DNA from: Ahaetulla prasina
Lineage: Eukaryota > Chordata > Lepidosauria > Squamata > Colubridae
Assembly: GCF_028640845.1 (NCBI RefSeq)
Contig: NC_080540.1
Span: 215,185,300 to 215,249,299, forward strand
Direction of reading: 5' to 3'
DNA: 64,000 nucleotides
The position numbers and the translations under genes are program-made. Numbering within the stretch: position 1 is the first letter of the stretch; the number at the start of each line of letters is the position of its first letter. Shown in pieces: positions 11,481-23,714 of the stretch. The notes under the pieces are model-generated. The model did not search any database and was not told the DNA's origin. It saw only the letters and a program-made list of their open reading frames with translations.

Positions 11481-11688
11481 TATAGATAAAGCAACAAGTT
11501 ATGAGATGATTCTAGAAAAGATTTTTCTTTTCCCTTTCAGTTCTGCCCAAAGGGAACACCACTTAACCATACTTTCTTCTGCAAATTTCCTGCTCAGATG
11601 TATTCAGAGAGTAGCTTCAGTTTTCCTTTTGGTCAAAAGCTTATGGTATATGTACAAAGTGACAAAGCAAAAGTTGCTCTCTGTGACT

Positions 11689-11728
11689 ATTATTATTATT
11701 ATTACTACTACTACTACTGCTACTAATA
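11689..11728. repeat. (ATT)n/(ACT)n microsatellite
   Basis: Trinucleotide run at the 3' tail of the adjacent reverse LINE fragment, as expected for an L2-like tail. Confidence 0.8.
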
Positions 11729-12135
11729 AAATTTATATTGCCGCCTATTCGCCCATGGAGACTCAAGGTGGCTTACAGAATAAAAAAACCACATTTAAAA
11801 ACAGTAAAACCAATAAAAAATCAAATAAATTAATGTAATAAAATCACCTTCCGCGACAGCGACAGCCGATCACATGAGCCATTTAATAGGCTCCATTCCA
11901 CTCTGGGTTCTCCAGGCCGCTGGCAGAACCAGGTCTTCAGCGCCTTCCGGAAGAGTATTAGAGTGGGGGCCATTCTAATCTCCATGGGAATGATATTCCA
12001 GAGAGAGGGAGCCACCACGGAGAAGGCCATTCTTCTGGATCTCACCAGGTGTATCTCTCTCGGGGATGGGACCTGCAGCATTCCCTGCCTCCCCGCTCTA
12101 ATGGGTCAGGTAGATTTGATCGTCAAGAGACGGTC
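11729..12135 (-). mobile_element. L2/CR1-clade LINE 3' fragment, reverse
   Basis: An 83-codon - strand frame (11830-12081) carries RMAFSVVAPSLWNIIPMEIR followed by LFRKALKTWF. This is the C-terminal signature seen in the L2-clade ORF2 pieces at 54.8 kb (RAFSVGAPTLWNELPPGLR) and 56.1 kb. It is 5'-truncated and ends in the trinucleotide tail at 11.69 kb. Confidence 0.8.
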
Positions 12136-12397
12136 CTTAAGAAATATTTTTATGTTGGCAGATTCCTGTTAATTTTTTCTCTGTTCTTGCATTCCTGACC
12201 GTCCTCATTGGCTCACTAACAGTTTGCTGTCTGTTGTGCCTCTAGATCAGAGCTGTGTAAAATAAATAAAAAATGCAGACCTAATTTAAGAGTTAGAAAT
12301 TCTCTTTCCCTCTTCCCCACTTTCAGGCATGATGCTTGCCTTTCCTCCTGCCTAAATAATTTTGCTGTGGCTGAAGAAATATTTTTTAGACCAGAGC

Positions 12398-12708
12398 CAG
12401 GGGTCAGTAACCTGCAGCTCTGGAGCCGCATGTGGCTCTTTCATCCCTTTGCTGTTGCTCCCTGTTGCTAGTCGGCTCTACAATTGATAGGGCTTTCGGT
12501 TAGGACAGGTAGAGGAAAAAGGATGCCATGCTACGAGGAGACTCTATGGTGGGGGAACCAACTTCCAGTCGGCAGAGGAAAAAGGACACTGTGCTAGGAA
12601 GAGAGTGTATAGTGGGGGAACTGGACTTCCGGTCAGCTCCAGAATTGGACGGGGGCTTCCAGTTAGGACTTTTGTGGCTCTTTGAGTGTTTAAGGTTGCC
12701 GACCCCTG
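12398..12708. mobile_element. hAT MITE (CAGGGGTCAGTAACC)
   Basis: Termini CAGGGGTCAGTAACC and GGTTGCCGACCCCTG are inverted. Flanks GACCAGAG and GACTAGAG agree at 7 of 8, with one extra base at the left. A related copy lies at 58710. The interior has repeated GTGGGGGAAC.GACTTCCGGT units. Confidence 0.75.
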
Positions 12709-13790
12709 GACTAGAGGAAGCAGAGAAGGATAGAATCATTTTAATTTTCGTATTGAATGTTATTGTAAAATTGTTTCACAACATGAAATCCCAATCACAT
12801 CCCAAATCCTTCTGGGGTGGGAAGAGATCATAAAAAGGGACTGTTGAAAGACCAAGTACCGTAATGGCTTTTAACAGCTGCCAAAAACTACATTGGGCCC
12901 AAAAGCAAATAAATCTAGTGCTGAAGTTAGCTCTGCTCAGAGGTCACATCTGTAATCTCTCCCGCAAAAGGTGAGGGAGGAATCTTGTTCTCTACCTAGC
13001 CAAGCCAGGACTATCAAAAATGTGGACATGTTCAATGTGATTTGATAGAGCTCGCGCACGAAATCGCATCACATTTTTGGTCTTCCTTCATCCCATCACT
13101 AAAACAACTTACATCTTTTCCCTTCAGCAGGGGGGACTCAGAAATGGAAGGTCCAGCAAAGCTGGAGGATTTCACCAACTATCTTATTTAGCAGGGCCCT
13201 GTGAACAGGAATTAGAGCATCCCTATCAGCAGTAAACTGGGGCAGAGACATCCGGTACTGAACATGAGAACAGCAAACTCCATATCTCTGTGCTTTTTTT
13301 TTTTTTTTTTTGACAGCTGAAGGAGAGGAAGAGAGCATTTTATTGAGCTGCAGGAAAAACCCTTTGCTATTCTGGACATTATTCTGAAAATGCTAGCCAC
13401 TGATTAATCTTTGCACGTAGGTACCATTGGTTTCGCTAACAGACAGTTAGTTAGTTAAGCCTGATATAAGGCGTTGTCAGATGTAACGTTTCAGGGTTTT
13501 TTTATCATACCTACTTGTTGCCGGCCATTTTCTCCCTACCAGATGAATATAATATTCATAGGCCAGAAAAATAACTGAATATTCTCCACGAAGAACATGA
13601 AGTGAACTGTGAATACAATACAATACAGTTTATGGATCTGAATAAGAAGTATTGAAAATTATAAACACTGTAGAAAAACCTGAAAGCTTTTTTCATTGCC
13701 TTTATGAACATTTTTCCAAAAGTGTTGTTAATAAATGCAGAATAAACTTTGGGCAATACACTCTCATGCCAAAACATGATCGTTTATAGT
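12709..13790. other. intron, nothing recognised
   Basis: Contains a poly(T) run at 13293-13311 and AT-rich sequence. No coding exon or clear repeat. Confidence 0.4.
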
Positions 13791-13980
13791 AGTGTTTCTT
13801 AAATGTTTTGCTCTCAGGACCCCTTTCCACTTTTAAAATTGATTGGGATGAAGTTTGGTTTGGGTTTTTTTAAAGAAAAAATAATGAAAAATGTGAGGTG
13901 ATATTAAATTTTTGCAAATATCTTCAATATCCGACCAAAAAATATTATTTCGCAGACCCATTTCAAGAATCACTTGTTTA
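13791..13980. mobile_element. old hAT (Charlie-like) remnant
   Basis: TAGTGTTTCTTAAATG at the left and TTCAAGAATCACTTG at the right resemble decayed Charlie-type inverted termini (CAGTGTTTCTCAAA). No clean duplication remains. Confidence 0.45.
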
Positions 13981-16003
13981 GAGTTTTGTACCCAGGAATG
14001 CAAGCTTATTTGCTAGGCTGCTACTGTCAATCATGTCTTTAAAATGCTGTGACATACATACAGATGGAGATTCACTTCTGATCTTACCCAGCTAGCCACT
14101 GAATATTATTTATTTATTTAACTATGTTCTTTACCCTAGAGTTCTGCTTATATAAATAAACACTTATACATAAGCACATAAAGTGTCTTACAATAATGAA
14201 GCAAAATGTGGAACATGAAATGTGACTATTAAAATTATAATAGAATGTATAGTTTATACAACAGCAATGGTGAGGCCTTTCCTATTCCTTCCTAGCTGAC
14301 AGTTAATTTTAGCATTCCAAAATGGATGTTTTGCTATGTGCACCGAAGGATTTAAGGCATATATATACTGATAAGCCCATCCACAGATAAGCTGACTCTC
14401 AAGCTTTTATTCAAATGCTGTGAAAACTGCACCACCTGTGGATAAGCCAATGCTCAAAATGTTCATGTAATTTTTACAGTTGCCTTAAATGTGAGTGATC
14501 CACGGATTATTCTTTTTTCATAGTGTTTGGAAAAGGTACAGCTATTTTAGTGATTCAAAGAGATGTGCTTCATTCATACTGATTTGATGCTTTCCATAGC
14601 CCCGGGGATATTATACATTAGTGAGTTTAAATTTTAGGTAACTTGACATGTTAAGGCGTGCCAAAAACACGGAACTGAAATTTTTAGATATAAAATACAT
14701 TGCCTCTTTCACCAAAGAGTTACCAGTGGCTTATATATTATTTCAAAGCTGTCTTCCCTCCATCCCACCATGCACAGCCAGATCTGCTTATGTGAACATG
14801 ACCTGTGTAAATCTATTACACAGATTTCCCTTTAGATTTTGCAAATGTTTTTGTTCAGCTGCAGAACAACTTATACACGTAGTGCTTGTCCCTATTATGG
14901 AAAATGATTTTCAAATTATGCCATTAGTAGCTACTGAAACCATTCAATAACATTAGAGTTTCTATTGTTCTTTGTAAATGTCACCATAATGATATTATGA
15001 GAAGACCAGACCGGAATGCGTAGAAATATTTTATGCAGAAATTAAATACACAATTAATATGAAGGCAAACCCTCCCCCCATTATTAAAAAAAATCTGCTG
15101 AACTATGGAACCAAAATTTAATTTATTTGGAATAAAAAAGAAGACATTTGTGAGAAGTAATAATGCCAGGAGGGATGCAAATTACTTGTTTGTTATCTCC
15201 GAACCAGCTTATGTGCTATTTTCTTTTGCCTTAGCATAACTTATACTTGGACCTATGTAAATTTAATGGGCACTTGTCTCAGCTGACAATTGACTGCTTG
15301 CTGGAAGAAGAAACAAGATATTGCAGCTTGGCAGTTGCCCGAGGTTAAAAATGCATGCAGTGGAAGTGCAGCAGAAACAGTTAATTTCAACAGAGTTTTT
15401 AACCTGTGTTGCATTGCTTTGATCCACCTGCCATTATATGGCAAATGCCAGAATTAAGTACGAAATGCCTCTTTTTGTGCCTCCTCTGCATTCACAAGTA
15501 TTCTAGATTTATGTGCAGATTAGATAAATACGATGGGGAAAGAGGGTCATGTTTGTGTTGGGAACGGAGACTTATATTCTGACAAGAGTCCTAGTCTAAG
15601 ATAACAGGGTGGATAGATGCAGAAGGTCAAAGTCTGATATTCATTGCTTGCTCATAAAGTCCCAATGAAAAAGCAGTTTTTATTCATCTCTCCTCTTGTC
15701 AAACAAAGGGCAGGACAGAAAGTTCTCCAGACTCCAGTAATAAATATACACGTCAGTATTTATAGCATATAGTGCAGAGGTACTCTTCTCTGGGTTTGAC
15801 AAAAGATAGCTTTCAAAGGGGAAATGGCTAACATTAGTAATTCTGGAATGGTTGCATTGCTTTTACAATAACATCCCAAACGCGGAAGGCAATTATTTCT
15901 TCATCAAACTCCGCCAGTAAAGCAGCATTCATGCTTAATGCTTTATAACTTTTCCTACCTGTATGACCATACTTTTTGTGGAGAATGGATATTGTCGCTC
16001 ACA
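13981..16003. other. intron, nothing recognised
   Basis: About 2 kb of unique-looking AT-rich sequence. Short chance frames only, for example 14648-14950 without any recognisable domain. Confidence 0.4.
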
Positions 16004-16316
16004 TGCAGGTAATCCTCAGACTTAAAAGCATTAATTTAATAACCATTCGGAATTCCAATGGCATTGAAAAAAGTGACTTATGACCGATTTGCACACTTCT
16101 GAACATTGCAACATCCCCATGTTTGTCAACTGACATGCATTTATGACAGTTGCAATGTCCCATGATCATGTGAACAGTTTTGGTGACCTTTCGACAAGCA
16201 AAGTCAATAGAGAAGCCAGATTCAAAGGTCATGAAATGAGGCAAAATTCATTTAATAGCTGCCTTGCTTAGCAACAGAAATTTTGGGCTCAATTGTGGTC
16301 ATAAGCTGAGATCTAC
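16004..16316 (-). repeat. TA-target MITE family A, reverse, decayed
   Basis: Starts TGCAGGTAATCCTCAGACTT and ends near GGTCATAAGCTGAGATCTAC. The interior matches family A in reverse with several deletions. Confidence 0.75.
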
Positions 16317-17993
16317 TTCTACTTTCTAGGCACCAACTCTGTTGTGTCTCATTGCTGGGCAGAATTGGGTAGTTAAAAGTTCATAAATATGTGTGTTGGA
16401 GCATAAAAACAGTGGATGACAAAATGCATGTTTCAGTGTCCATGACTGAATTTCTTTGCATGTGTTTTTGGGTGCCAACTGAAAACTTAATTGTTCCTGT
16501 AGATCACTATTCAGTGTTATGATGTCACATATTTTAAAAAGGGAGAAAGTGAAGGAAAGGGTTATCATTTGGGGGGGTTTTTTTCTTTCCCCCAATTTTT
16601 TAAAGATTTTTTTGCTTGTTCTCTGTCAGTCAAGATCCACCAACGAAAACATTCCATAATTTTAGAGTTTCCACTCTAGCCAGTTCCTAACTAGATTGCG
16701 GGGGGATCAGTTGCTGTCTTTATAGAGCTTTCATGCTTGACTTCCGTTTAAAAAGAAACATTTGCAGTTTTTGAATATATTAGTAAAAACAGCCAATATT
16801 CTGCCCAGCTATTCCATAAAAGATAGTATTCTGCTGCCTTCTAGTGATTTAGCCAGCAAGAGGCAGTCATTGCCATTAATGTTTAAATTGATCTGCCAAG
16901 AAACCAGGATACAATTCTTTTTAATTATCTAGAATAATAGAGGGGAAAATATATAGCAGGAGATATAATCCACTCGATTGGCAAGACCTTCTCATACACT
17001 CAAAATTATTAACAGGCATTTTCTGAAGTAGTTGGCATTATTTTCTCTGCAAGCATTTTATTAGATTGTTTGACTTTCTGTGATGTGAGTGAGGATGAGC
17101 TGCTTGACTGACAATTTATTATGCTGCAGGGAGAGGAATTGGATGTGTTACCATTTCCTTTTCTTATGAATATCATTTTTAGTATACAAGACTGCTCTCC
17201 ACTTACATTTCAAACATGTTGGATAAGTCTTTGTATTGAACAGCTGTAGGACAGATCATCACTGCTTTTCTGCCTAGTGCCAAACTGGACAGAAAAATTG
17301 AGGTTTTTAATGATGGCTTGCCAAGATTATCAGATCGTTTTGGCAAAACAATGCCAAAAGTCCAGGGTGGAACAGGGTTGTGGCCATACAGTTGTGGCAC
17401 CACATGTAAAGAATTTTTGGAACTATTTTTGTCCTTTTCTCCACCTCTAATTATCCTGGGTCTTGTGTGGAGTTTGAGAGCCACTCTAAGTATATGCACT
17501 CTAGACTTTGATATGTTAATATTCACCGGAAGAAAAGGATAAACTGGATGCAAAAATGCAGTGCCTTGCTGCTGAGTACCTCTGAGCGTGAGAACCTTTC
17601 ATTATGATAAGTGTCACTTGCTTTTGCAACTATGAAGTATACCATGCTTCAGTCAACAGGCTTCCCCCAGGGTTGCTTCACATCTGAAAGGTTGCGTTGG
17701 TGTTTAATGACATAGAATGGCATGGCTGGACAGGAGAAGGTTTGCTTTTGTTCTGAGCTAACTAATTTGCTTATGCAACAATTAAAGGCTAAACCAGCAG
17801 GAGATACTTCTATGTTTGCCATCTTGAGCAAGCAAACTGGACAGAGAAATAAGTATGTTTTATAGTACTGGTTCTATTCTTTGCTTGGCAAATGCTTGGC
17901 AAGCCAAAGGCTATGTGTTTGATATGCATAATTTGCAAGCGGTTTGCATGACATGCAGTTTAGCCAGTCTGTTGCAAATGAACCTAATGCATA
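16317..17993. other. intron, nothing recognised
   Basis: Unique-looking sequence. The 116-codon - strand frame at 17203-17553 and the overlapping 74-codon + frame have no recognisable content. Confidence 0.4.
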
Positions 17994-18246
17994 TGGGCCA
18001 GTATTAATAGCAATAGCACTTACTTATATATGGCTTTATAGTGTTTTACAGCCCTCTTTAAGTGGTTTACAGAGTCAGCCTATTGCCCCCAACAGTTTGG
18101 CTCCTCATTTTACCCACCTTGGAAGGATGGAAGGCTGAGTCAACCTTGAGCCTGGTGACATTCGTTCTGCCAAACTGCTGTCAGCAGGTGATCAGCAGAA
18201 GTAGCCTGCAGTACTGCACTCTAACCACTGTGCCACCACAGCTATT
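17994..18246 (-). mobile_element. tRNA-derived SINE (second type), reverse
   Basis: Read on the - strand it begins with a tRNA-like head (GGTGGCACAGTGGTTAGAGT), runs through a GACTCAGCCTTCCATCCTTC-like body, and ends in AAGTGCTATTGCTATT. The same family occurs in + orientation at 30460-30685. Confidence 0.8.
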
Positions 18247-18854
18247 AACCATAAAAGTTAGAAACCCACAAAGAATGTTTACAAACTTCTTTGCCGATAT
18301 ATATCTGTTAGTCATGTATGCCACATCGGCTGCTTGAAAAGAAAGAAATTATTTTATTCTCTTCTAGCACATAGAAAATGCTAACTACAAAATTCTCAAT
18401 GTTACACATTTACCAATTTCATCTGTGCACTAGAAAAGCACAGTTTTGTTTTTGTTTTCCTGTAATTACATCTCTGTTTATAAAGACCAGCTGCAGGAAG
18501 AGAGTATCCAGATCAATAATATGGCAATGGAGGAACTAATGTTTTTTTCCCCCCACAAAAAATGTATTAACTTTTGAAATCTATTTATGTGCTTAAACGT
18601 TTGATCCCGGATTGAGGTAGAAACTGGTTGTGAATCACTTCTCTCTAACCTTCTTGCTAAAGTGATGGTTAACACTGATGTTAAGGAGTTTGGTTTCACT
18701 GTTATTTACAATGTGGTTTGCTTATTTTTGTTGTTGCATAATGTGTAAATCAAGCCTTGTTAAACTATGCTTAAAATGAGCAGGATGTGTGAAGGGAGCC
18801 GATATTTAATTGTGCTTAGGAAAAACATTTTTAGAATACTGGCATAAGAAGCTA
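18247..18854. other. intron, nothing recognised
   Basis: AT-rich sequence without element or exon. Confidence 0.4.
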
Positions 18855-19071
18855 TGAGAGGCAGTTTGGTCTAGCGGTTAAGGCATCAGGCTAGAAAGCA
18901 GGAGATTCTGAGTTCAAGTCCTACCTTGGCTATCAAAGCCAGTTGGATGACTTTGAGCAAGTCACTCTCTCTCAGCCCAACACAGGGTTATTGTGAATAA
19001 AATATGTTGGATATGTTCGCTGCCTTGAGTTGTTTGTAAAAATAATAAAGGTGGGACACAAATAATAAATA
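18855..19071 (+). mobile_element. tRNA-derived SINE (third type)
   Basis: The head has an A-box-like GGTCTAGCGGTTAAGGC and a B-box-like GAGTTCAAGTCC. The body has GATGACTTTGAGCAAGTCAC and CTCTCAGCCCAACACAGGGTT. The tail reads CTGCCTTGAGTT...AATAAAGGTGGGACA, then A-rich. Partial copies at 29930, 38050, 39516 and 53205. Confidence 0.85.
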
Positions 19072-19471
19072 AACTTCCACAGTTGTTTACAGAAAAAAGA
19101 TACACAGTCATTTTATGTGTAGATAAAATAGAATGGTAAAGATGGATTGCATTTCAGGTGATGTTATGTCCTAATGATCCAGTGTAATGATCTGCTCTGC
19201 TGTGGGAGCAGAAATAGGTTCAGACAGTGGTGTCTTTTGGCTATGTTGAGGCCTGTAGTTGCCAGGACAAAGTGCATATACCAAAGGTTTGTTCTTAATT
19301 TTTTTGTCTTACTCTTAATTTGGCTCTCCTTTTTCTTGCTGTTATCTCCCCACCCTCAGCAATAGCTGTTGGATAGTTAATACTAGTGAACGTTATTGTT
19401 GATTAGGTCACATCAAAATAAAGAATAAAACACAAAACGTTACACAATAAAACCATATGTAAAAGTGAAAT

Positions 19472-19824
19472 ACAGACAGTCCTCGACTTACGACCACAAT
19501 TGATCCCAAAATTTCTTGTTGCTAAGTGGGGACATTTGTTAAGAGTTTCCCCTCATTTTACAACCTTTTTTTGCCAGAGTTTTTAAGTGAATCACTGCAG
19601 TTGTTAAATTAGTAACATGGTTGTAAAGGGAATCTGGTTTCCCCATTTACTTTGGCTTGGTAGAAGTTAGCAAAAGGGGGTCATATGATCCTGGGACACT
19701 GCAACAATCATAAATACGAGTCAGTTGCAAAATGGCTGAATTTTGATCATGTGACCACGGGGGATGCTGCAACGATGGCAAGTGTGAAAAGCTCACTTTT
19801 TTCAGTTATTTGAGAACTACCTGT
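19472..19824 (+). repeat. TA-target MITE family A, full length
   Basis: Starts ACAGACAGTCCTCGACTTAC after T and ends GAGAACTACCTGTA. It shares the full family interior, including TTTTGATCATGTGACCACGG. Confidence 0.85.
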
Positions 19825-19962
19825 ACAAGAGACAGATGAAATGAAAAGATAAAATCAGGAACACGAAGTCATGTTCCTGTATCACGCCTACCATACTCCA
19901 ATCGGACTCACATAGTTAGATCTCAACTGAACTGGTTTATTTTAATAAAGTGTCATTTGTGA

Positions 19963-21631
19963 TTTTTTTTTATTGAAAAAATTTTACAATTTTTTTTTCC
20001 CATACATCCCCCCCTCCCCCCAACCCTAACCCTTCCCCTCCCTCCTCACTCCTTTCATCTTAACTTCTAACAATGGCAAACTTCCAGCATTCAATACTTT
20101 AGTATAAAAATCTCTTGCTTTAAAAACTGTATTAAGGCAATATTCCCCTCCCTTATAGTTTACTGTTAATCCAGCTGGTACATTCCATCTGTACTGTATC
20201 TGAAGATTTCTAAGGTGATCCACCAAGAAAGCATATTCTTTTCTATTTCTTAACATTTTAGGAAAAATTTCTTTCAATACCAATACCTCTTGTCCCAATA
20301 TTTGAATTTTATTTTTATAAGAAACTTGTGAAATTTCATTCCTAATCTTCCTAAATGTAAAATAAGTTACTACATCTCTTGGCAAATGTCTCTGCTTTGC
20401 AACCCATGAATTAACACGGTAAATTTTTTCAGTTTGGATTTCAAAGTCCACTGGTTTCTGTCCAATCAGCTGTGCAAAAGCCTCTGCAAAAATCTTTTTT
20501 AAGTCCTCTCGTTTATTTTCTTTCAAACCTCTTACTCTCAATGCAAATTCCATAACTCCGTATTGCAATAGAACCTGCTCTTCTTCTGCTCTCTCCGCCT
20601 TGATCTGGAGCACCTCTATTTTATTTTTTAAGTCCAAATTAACTTGATTAATTTCTTCAACTCTATCATCCAACTACTTTATATTCTCCGCCTTGGTCTG
20701 AAACTCCTCTATTTTGCTTTTTAAGTTCGAATTAACTTGATCCATCTCTTCCACGTTTTCACCCAATTGTTTTGTGTATTCAACCAGAGTCTTAAATGCT
20801 GCCACCACTTCTTCTCTTATCTCTTCATCCTCAGCTGCAACAAAGTCTTTAATTTTCAATATTTTCTCCTCAATTTCCTTAATTTTTTTATTCCGAACAG
20901 AAATTTGAGCCTTCAGAAATTCCTTCAGCTCCTCTTGTAATTCATATAGTTGAACTAACGGCGCTCCAACTTCCTTGAAAACAGCAGCAATATTTGTAGA
21001 AAAGCCATCTTACTTTAATTATATAATTTGAAACAAAGTCAAAGTCTTTCCATAAACACAGTATTTAAGTTAAGTAAATCAGTTGTATAATCCTTCCAGC
21101 TTTCACTTTATAGTTTCTTCATATAAACGTAAAATCCAGCTAGTTTAAGCAAAGTTATAAACTGTAACAGTGTTAATAAACACCTCTGACTTTCACTTTC
21201 ATACCCATTATACTCAGACGCCATTTCCTTTCTTCTCAAATGGAATCCACATATGGGTTGAGGTCTGGTACTTACATCTACCTTGCCTCCTGACATTGCT
21301 CTGTCTGGTTAAGTCAAAAATCCATTTAAACTCAATATTGATCGCAGATGTGGTCGCGGCGTTTTGCTCTGCCAAAAAGACAGAGGCGTCCTGGATCCGG
21401 AACTCTTCGGGTTCCCAAGGGAGCTCTCCCCTTCAAGCCTCCAGGATCATTCCTGGTGCTTTTGGGGGAGCACTACCTCCACCCGATCGCTTACTTTTCC
21501 CTCTTCACCCGAGGGAAAGATTTCCAAGCCACTACACAGCTGATTTTCACTGTCTTAGCGGCTCTACGCGATCCATAGCTCGTGGTCTAAAAAGACTGTC
21601 CTCAACAACCAGCGGAGCCACAGGAAGTCCA
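19963..21631 (-). mobile_element. ORF1-only L1-like (half-L1) insertion, full length
   Basis: A complete retrotransposition unit on the - strand. A GC-richer leader of about 620 bp (21631-21009) precedes an L1 ORF1 frame (about 21008-20026). A G-rich tract and AATAAA (near 19975) with an A-rich tail at 19963 follow directly. There is no ORF2 sequence. The ends are flanked by TCATTTGTGA at 19953-19962 and 21632-21641, a perfect 10-bp target duplication, so the unit inserted as it stands. This architecture matches HAL1-type elements of mammals; an L1 RNA polyadenylated early is the alternative. Confidence 0.83.
20026..21008 (-). pseudogene. L1 ORF1p-like RNA-binding protein, broken
   Basis: L1 ORF1p is a trimeric coiled-coil RNA chaperone that coats L1 RNA. 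The largest open part (20673-20026, 215 codons) begins in a coiled coil (DDRVEEINQVNLDLKNKIEV). It then shows the RRM-type β-strand ALRVRGLKEN near residue 44, the RRM end VVTYFTFRKIRNEI, and the C-terminal domain segment containing VLKEIFPKMLRNRKEYAFLV. The frame upstream (20859-20674) is more coiled coil, separated by one in-frame TAG at 20676-20674 that looks like a CAG-to-TAG change. A one-base loss just after the presumed ATG (21008-21006) shifts the N-terminus. Two lesions in about 980 bp suggest a moderately old copy. The frame ends in a G-rich tract (GEGKG-like C-terminus), not in an ORF2 junction. Confidence 0.85.
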
Positions 21632-21722
21632 TCATTTGTGAGTTTTGAATTCTGACCAGGCATGCTACAGTATATCCAGGATTTGCGGTCATCTTTTAAA
21701 CTTGTTCTTCTGTTGTATAAAA

Positions 21723-23125
21723 TACAGGGAGGCCACACCTCTTAATGTAATTTGTCAATTGTGTAATCCAGAAAGCATTTAATTGAGATTTTGTCTGTTC
21801 TATCAGACACAATTTTGAGAGTCTGCCAGTTTCTTCCTTTTTTGTGTGTGAAATTTTTTTAATTAAACACATATTAAACATTGGACACAATGTAATCATC
21901 CTGGCATTATCTTTGCCATACATACTAAAATAAACAATAAATATCATATATACCTTTCTACTTATATACATTTGGTCTATTCAGTATTTACACTGAGAGT
22001 CTGCCAGTTTCCGTGGCATTAATTTTTGGAACAATAATTACTGATGGTTGAATAGAAGCCATTCTCTTGTATAGGCCTACGGTGGTTAGAAATGCTCACT
22101 ATTAAAAATTAATCTGTACAGTTCATTCAGCTGTGTTCATTGAGAAGGAGTTAGAAAATGAAGTACAATAAATAAAAACAAAATAAAAATAGGATAAAAT
22201 AAAACATCTGGGATCCTTTAGGGCAGGGGTGTCAAACTCAAGGCCCGTAGGCTGGATTCAGTGGGACATTTAAATGTGGTCTGTGGGGCCGCCTGGAATC
22301 TGGTCCATGGGGCCATCTGGAAATAGTAAAGGACCGGTCCGTGGTACCTCTGGGAGCCAAAATGGGGCGCAGGGGGGCGCACACACACCTTGTGCCTCAT
22401 TTTCTGCCTGGATGGCCTCCTGCAGCATTCTGCTGAACAAAACGGGGCACGCAGGAGGCGTCTATCCCGCCCTTCCCCCCAAACCGGCCAGCCGGAGTAG
22501 AACTACAATGCTGATCTGGTCCTCAAGGAAATCCAGTTTGACACCCCTGACTTAGGGTATGTGTGTGTATGCACAGCTCACCATCTTGATCCCTGCTCCT
22601 CCATTTCTTCCTCTTTTCTTTTTTGGTCTCTCAGTTTTTGCAATAGGAATATTATTAGCACAGCAGAATTTCTATTCAGAAATTAACTATAAAAAGAAAG
22701 CAAGTCCTATGCATCTATGTCAAGTATTAATAGTAGTGCAGAGTTTGTTTATTTATTAATCATACTTATATAAGGCTGAATTTTAAGTTTAAAAAGGGAG
22801 AGAAGAAAAATCAGCACTTAGAAGATGCTAGTTGACGGTTGCCTTTTATTACTGATACATGTTTCTATTAGCTCAGTCCTTGAAAAAAGCTTTCATTTTT
22901 ATTGTGCAAATGGATAAGATAATCGAATTCCCTTAACAAGTTGATGCAGAACAGCTGTCATATGCCCTCAGTTTCTCAAAGTTCCTTCCAGTGCCGATGA
23001 TATTTTGTGGTGGTTTGTCAACATATTCCATATAATTTTTGGTGATTCTGTTAATTAATAAACAAGGAACTCTAGAAGCAGCAAAACGTAAGGATAAATA
23101 ATCCAAATAACAAATGCCTCAATTG
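21723..23125 (+). repeat. 1.4-kb direct duplication, copy 1
   Basis: Matches 23715-25117 almost base for base over 1403 bp, with scattered substitutions and two compensating single-base indels. It includes a hAT MITE (22224-22549) at the same internal place as copy 2. No gene is present; short frames in both copies are incidental. Confidence 0.93.
22224..22549. mobile_element. hAT MITE family B, inside duplication copy 1
   Basis: Starts CAGGGGTGTCAAACTC, ends AGTTTGACACCCCTG, with flanks CTTTAGGG and ACTTAGGG (decayed duplication). The interior includes CTGTGGGGCCGCCTGG. Confidence 0.87.
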
Positions 23126-23597
23126 AGTAAACTGCTTAAATAGAATAAACTGCCAAGAAACATTTTAAGGAATTTAAATTTGTTTTAGGTTCTATTATAG
23201 CTTTACAAAATCGCTTCATGAAAGCTAAAATTGCATATACAGTGGGATATCCTCCTATAACACTGAAGCTCTGTATCAATTTAAGCAGACGTAAATTTAA
23301 TAGAGCCTACCCCTGATTAGACCTTACATAGGTTTGTAGTACTATCATAGCCTTATTTTTTTGTTTTTGCTGCTTTGTACGAGGAATCCATTTTTGTTTG
23401 CAATTTTCTCATGGGCTGTAGGAAGTCCTGGGAAGCTTGAGGCAGGTGGCCTTGTGCCTATGCTAGGCCCTCCAAGGTCACCCCCTAGGCACTCCAAACA
23501 CACTTAATGATCCACACATTCATTTTACAGATGCAGTGGGGAGAACAAAGATGGAGGAGTCGTTAATGAGGCGGTTCGTTTAATATAGATCCCAACC

Positions 23598-23714
23598 AGT
23601 GGTGGGATTCAGCCAGTTCACACCACTTCGGGAGAACCGGTTGTTAACTTTCTGAGCAGTTTGGCAAACTGGTTGTTGGAAGAAATCATTAGGGCAGAGA
23701 ACCGGTTGTTAAAT
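23598..23714. mobile_element. truncated hAT MITE family E (AACCGGTT)
   Basis: Starts CAGTGGTGGGATTCAGCC and carries repeated GAGAACCGGTTGTTAA. It is cut off exactly where the second duplication copy begins at 23715, so it may mark the duplication join. Confidence 0.7.

Noticed and set aside
18857..18930. tRNA-like sequence with A and B boxes
   Set aside because: It is the head of a dispersed SINE with the usual body and tail; the cloverleaf is not complete.
20737..20940. 67-codon + strand frame
   Set aside because: It is the antisense shadow of the L1 ORF1 coiled coil.
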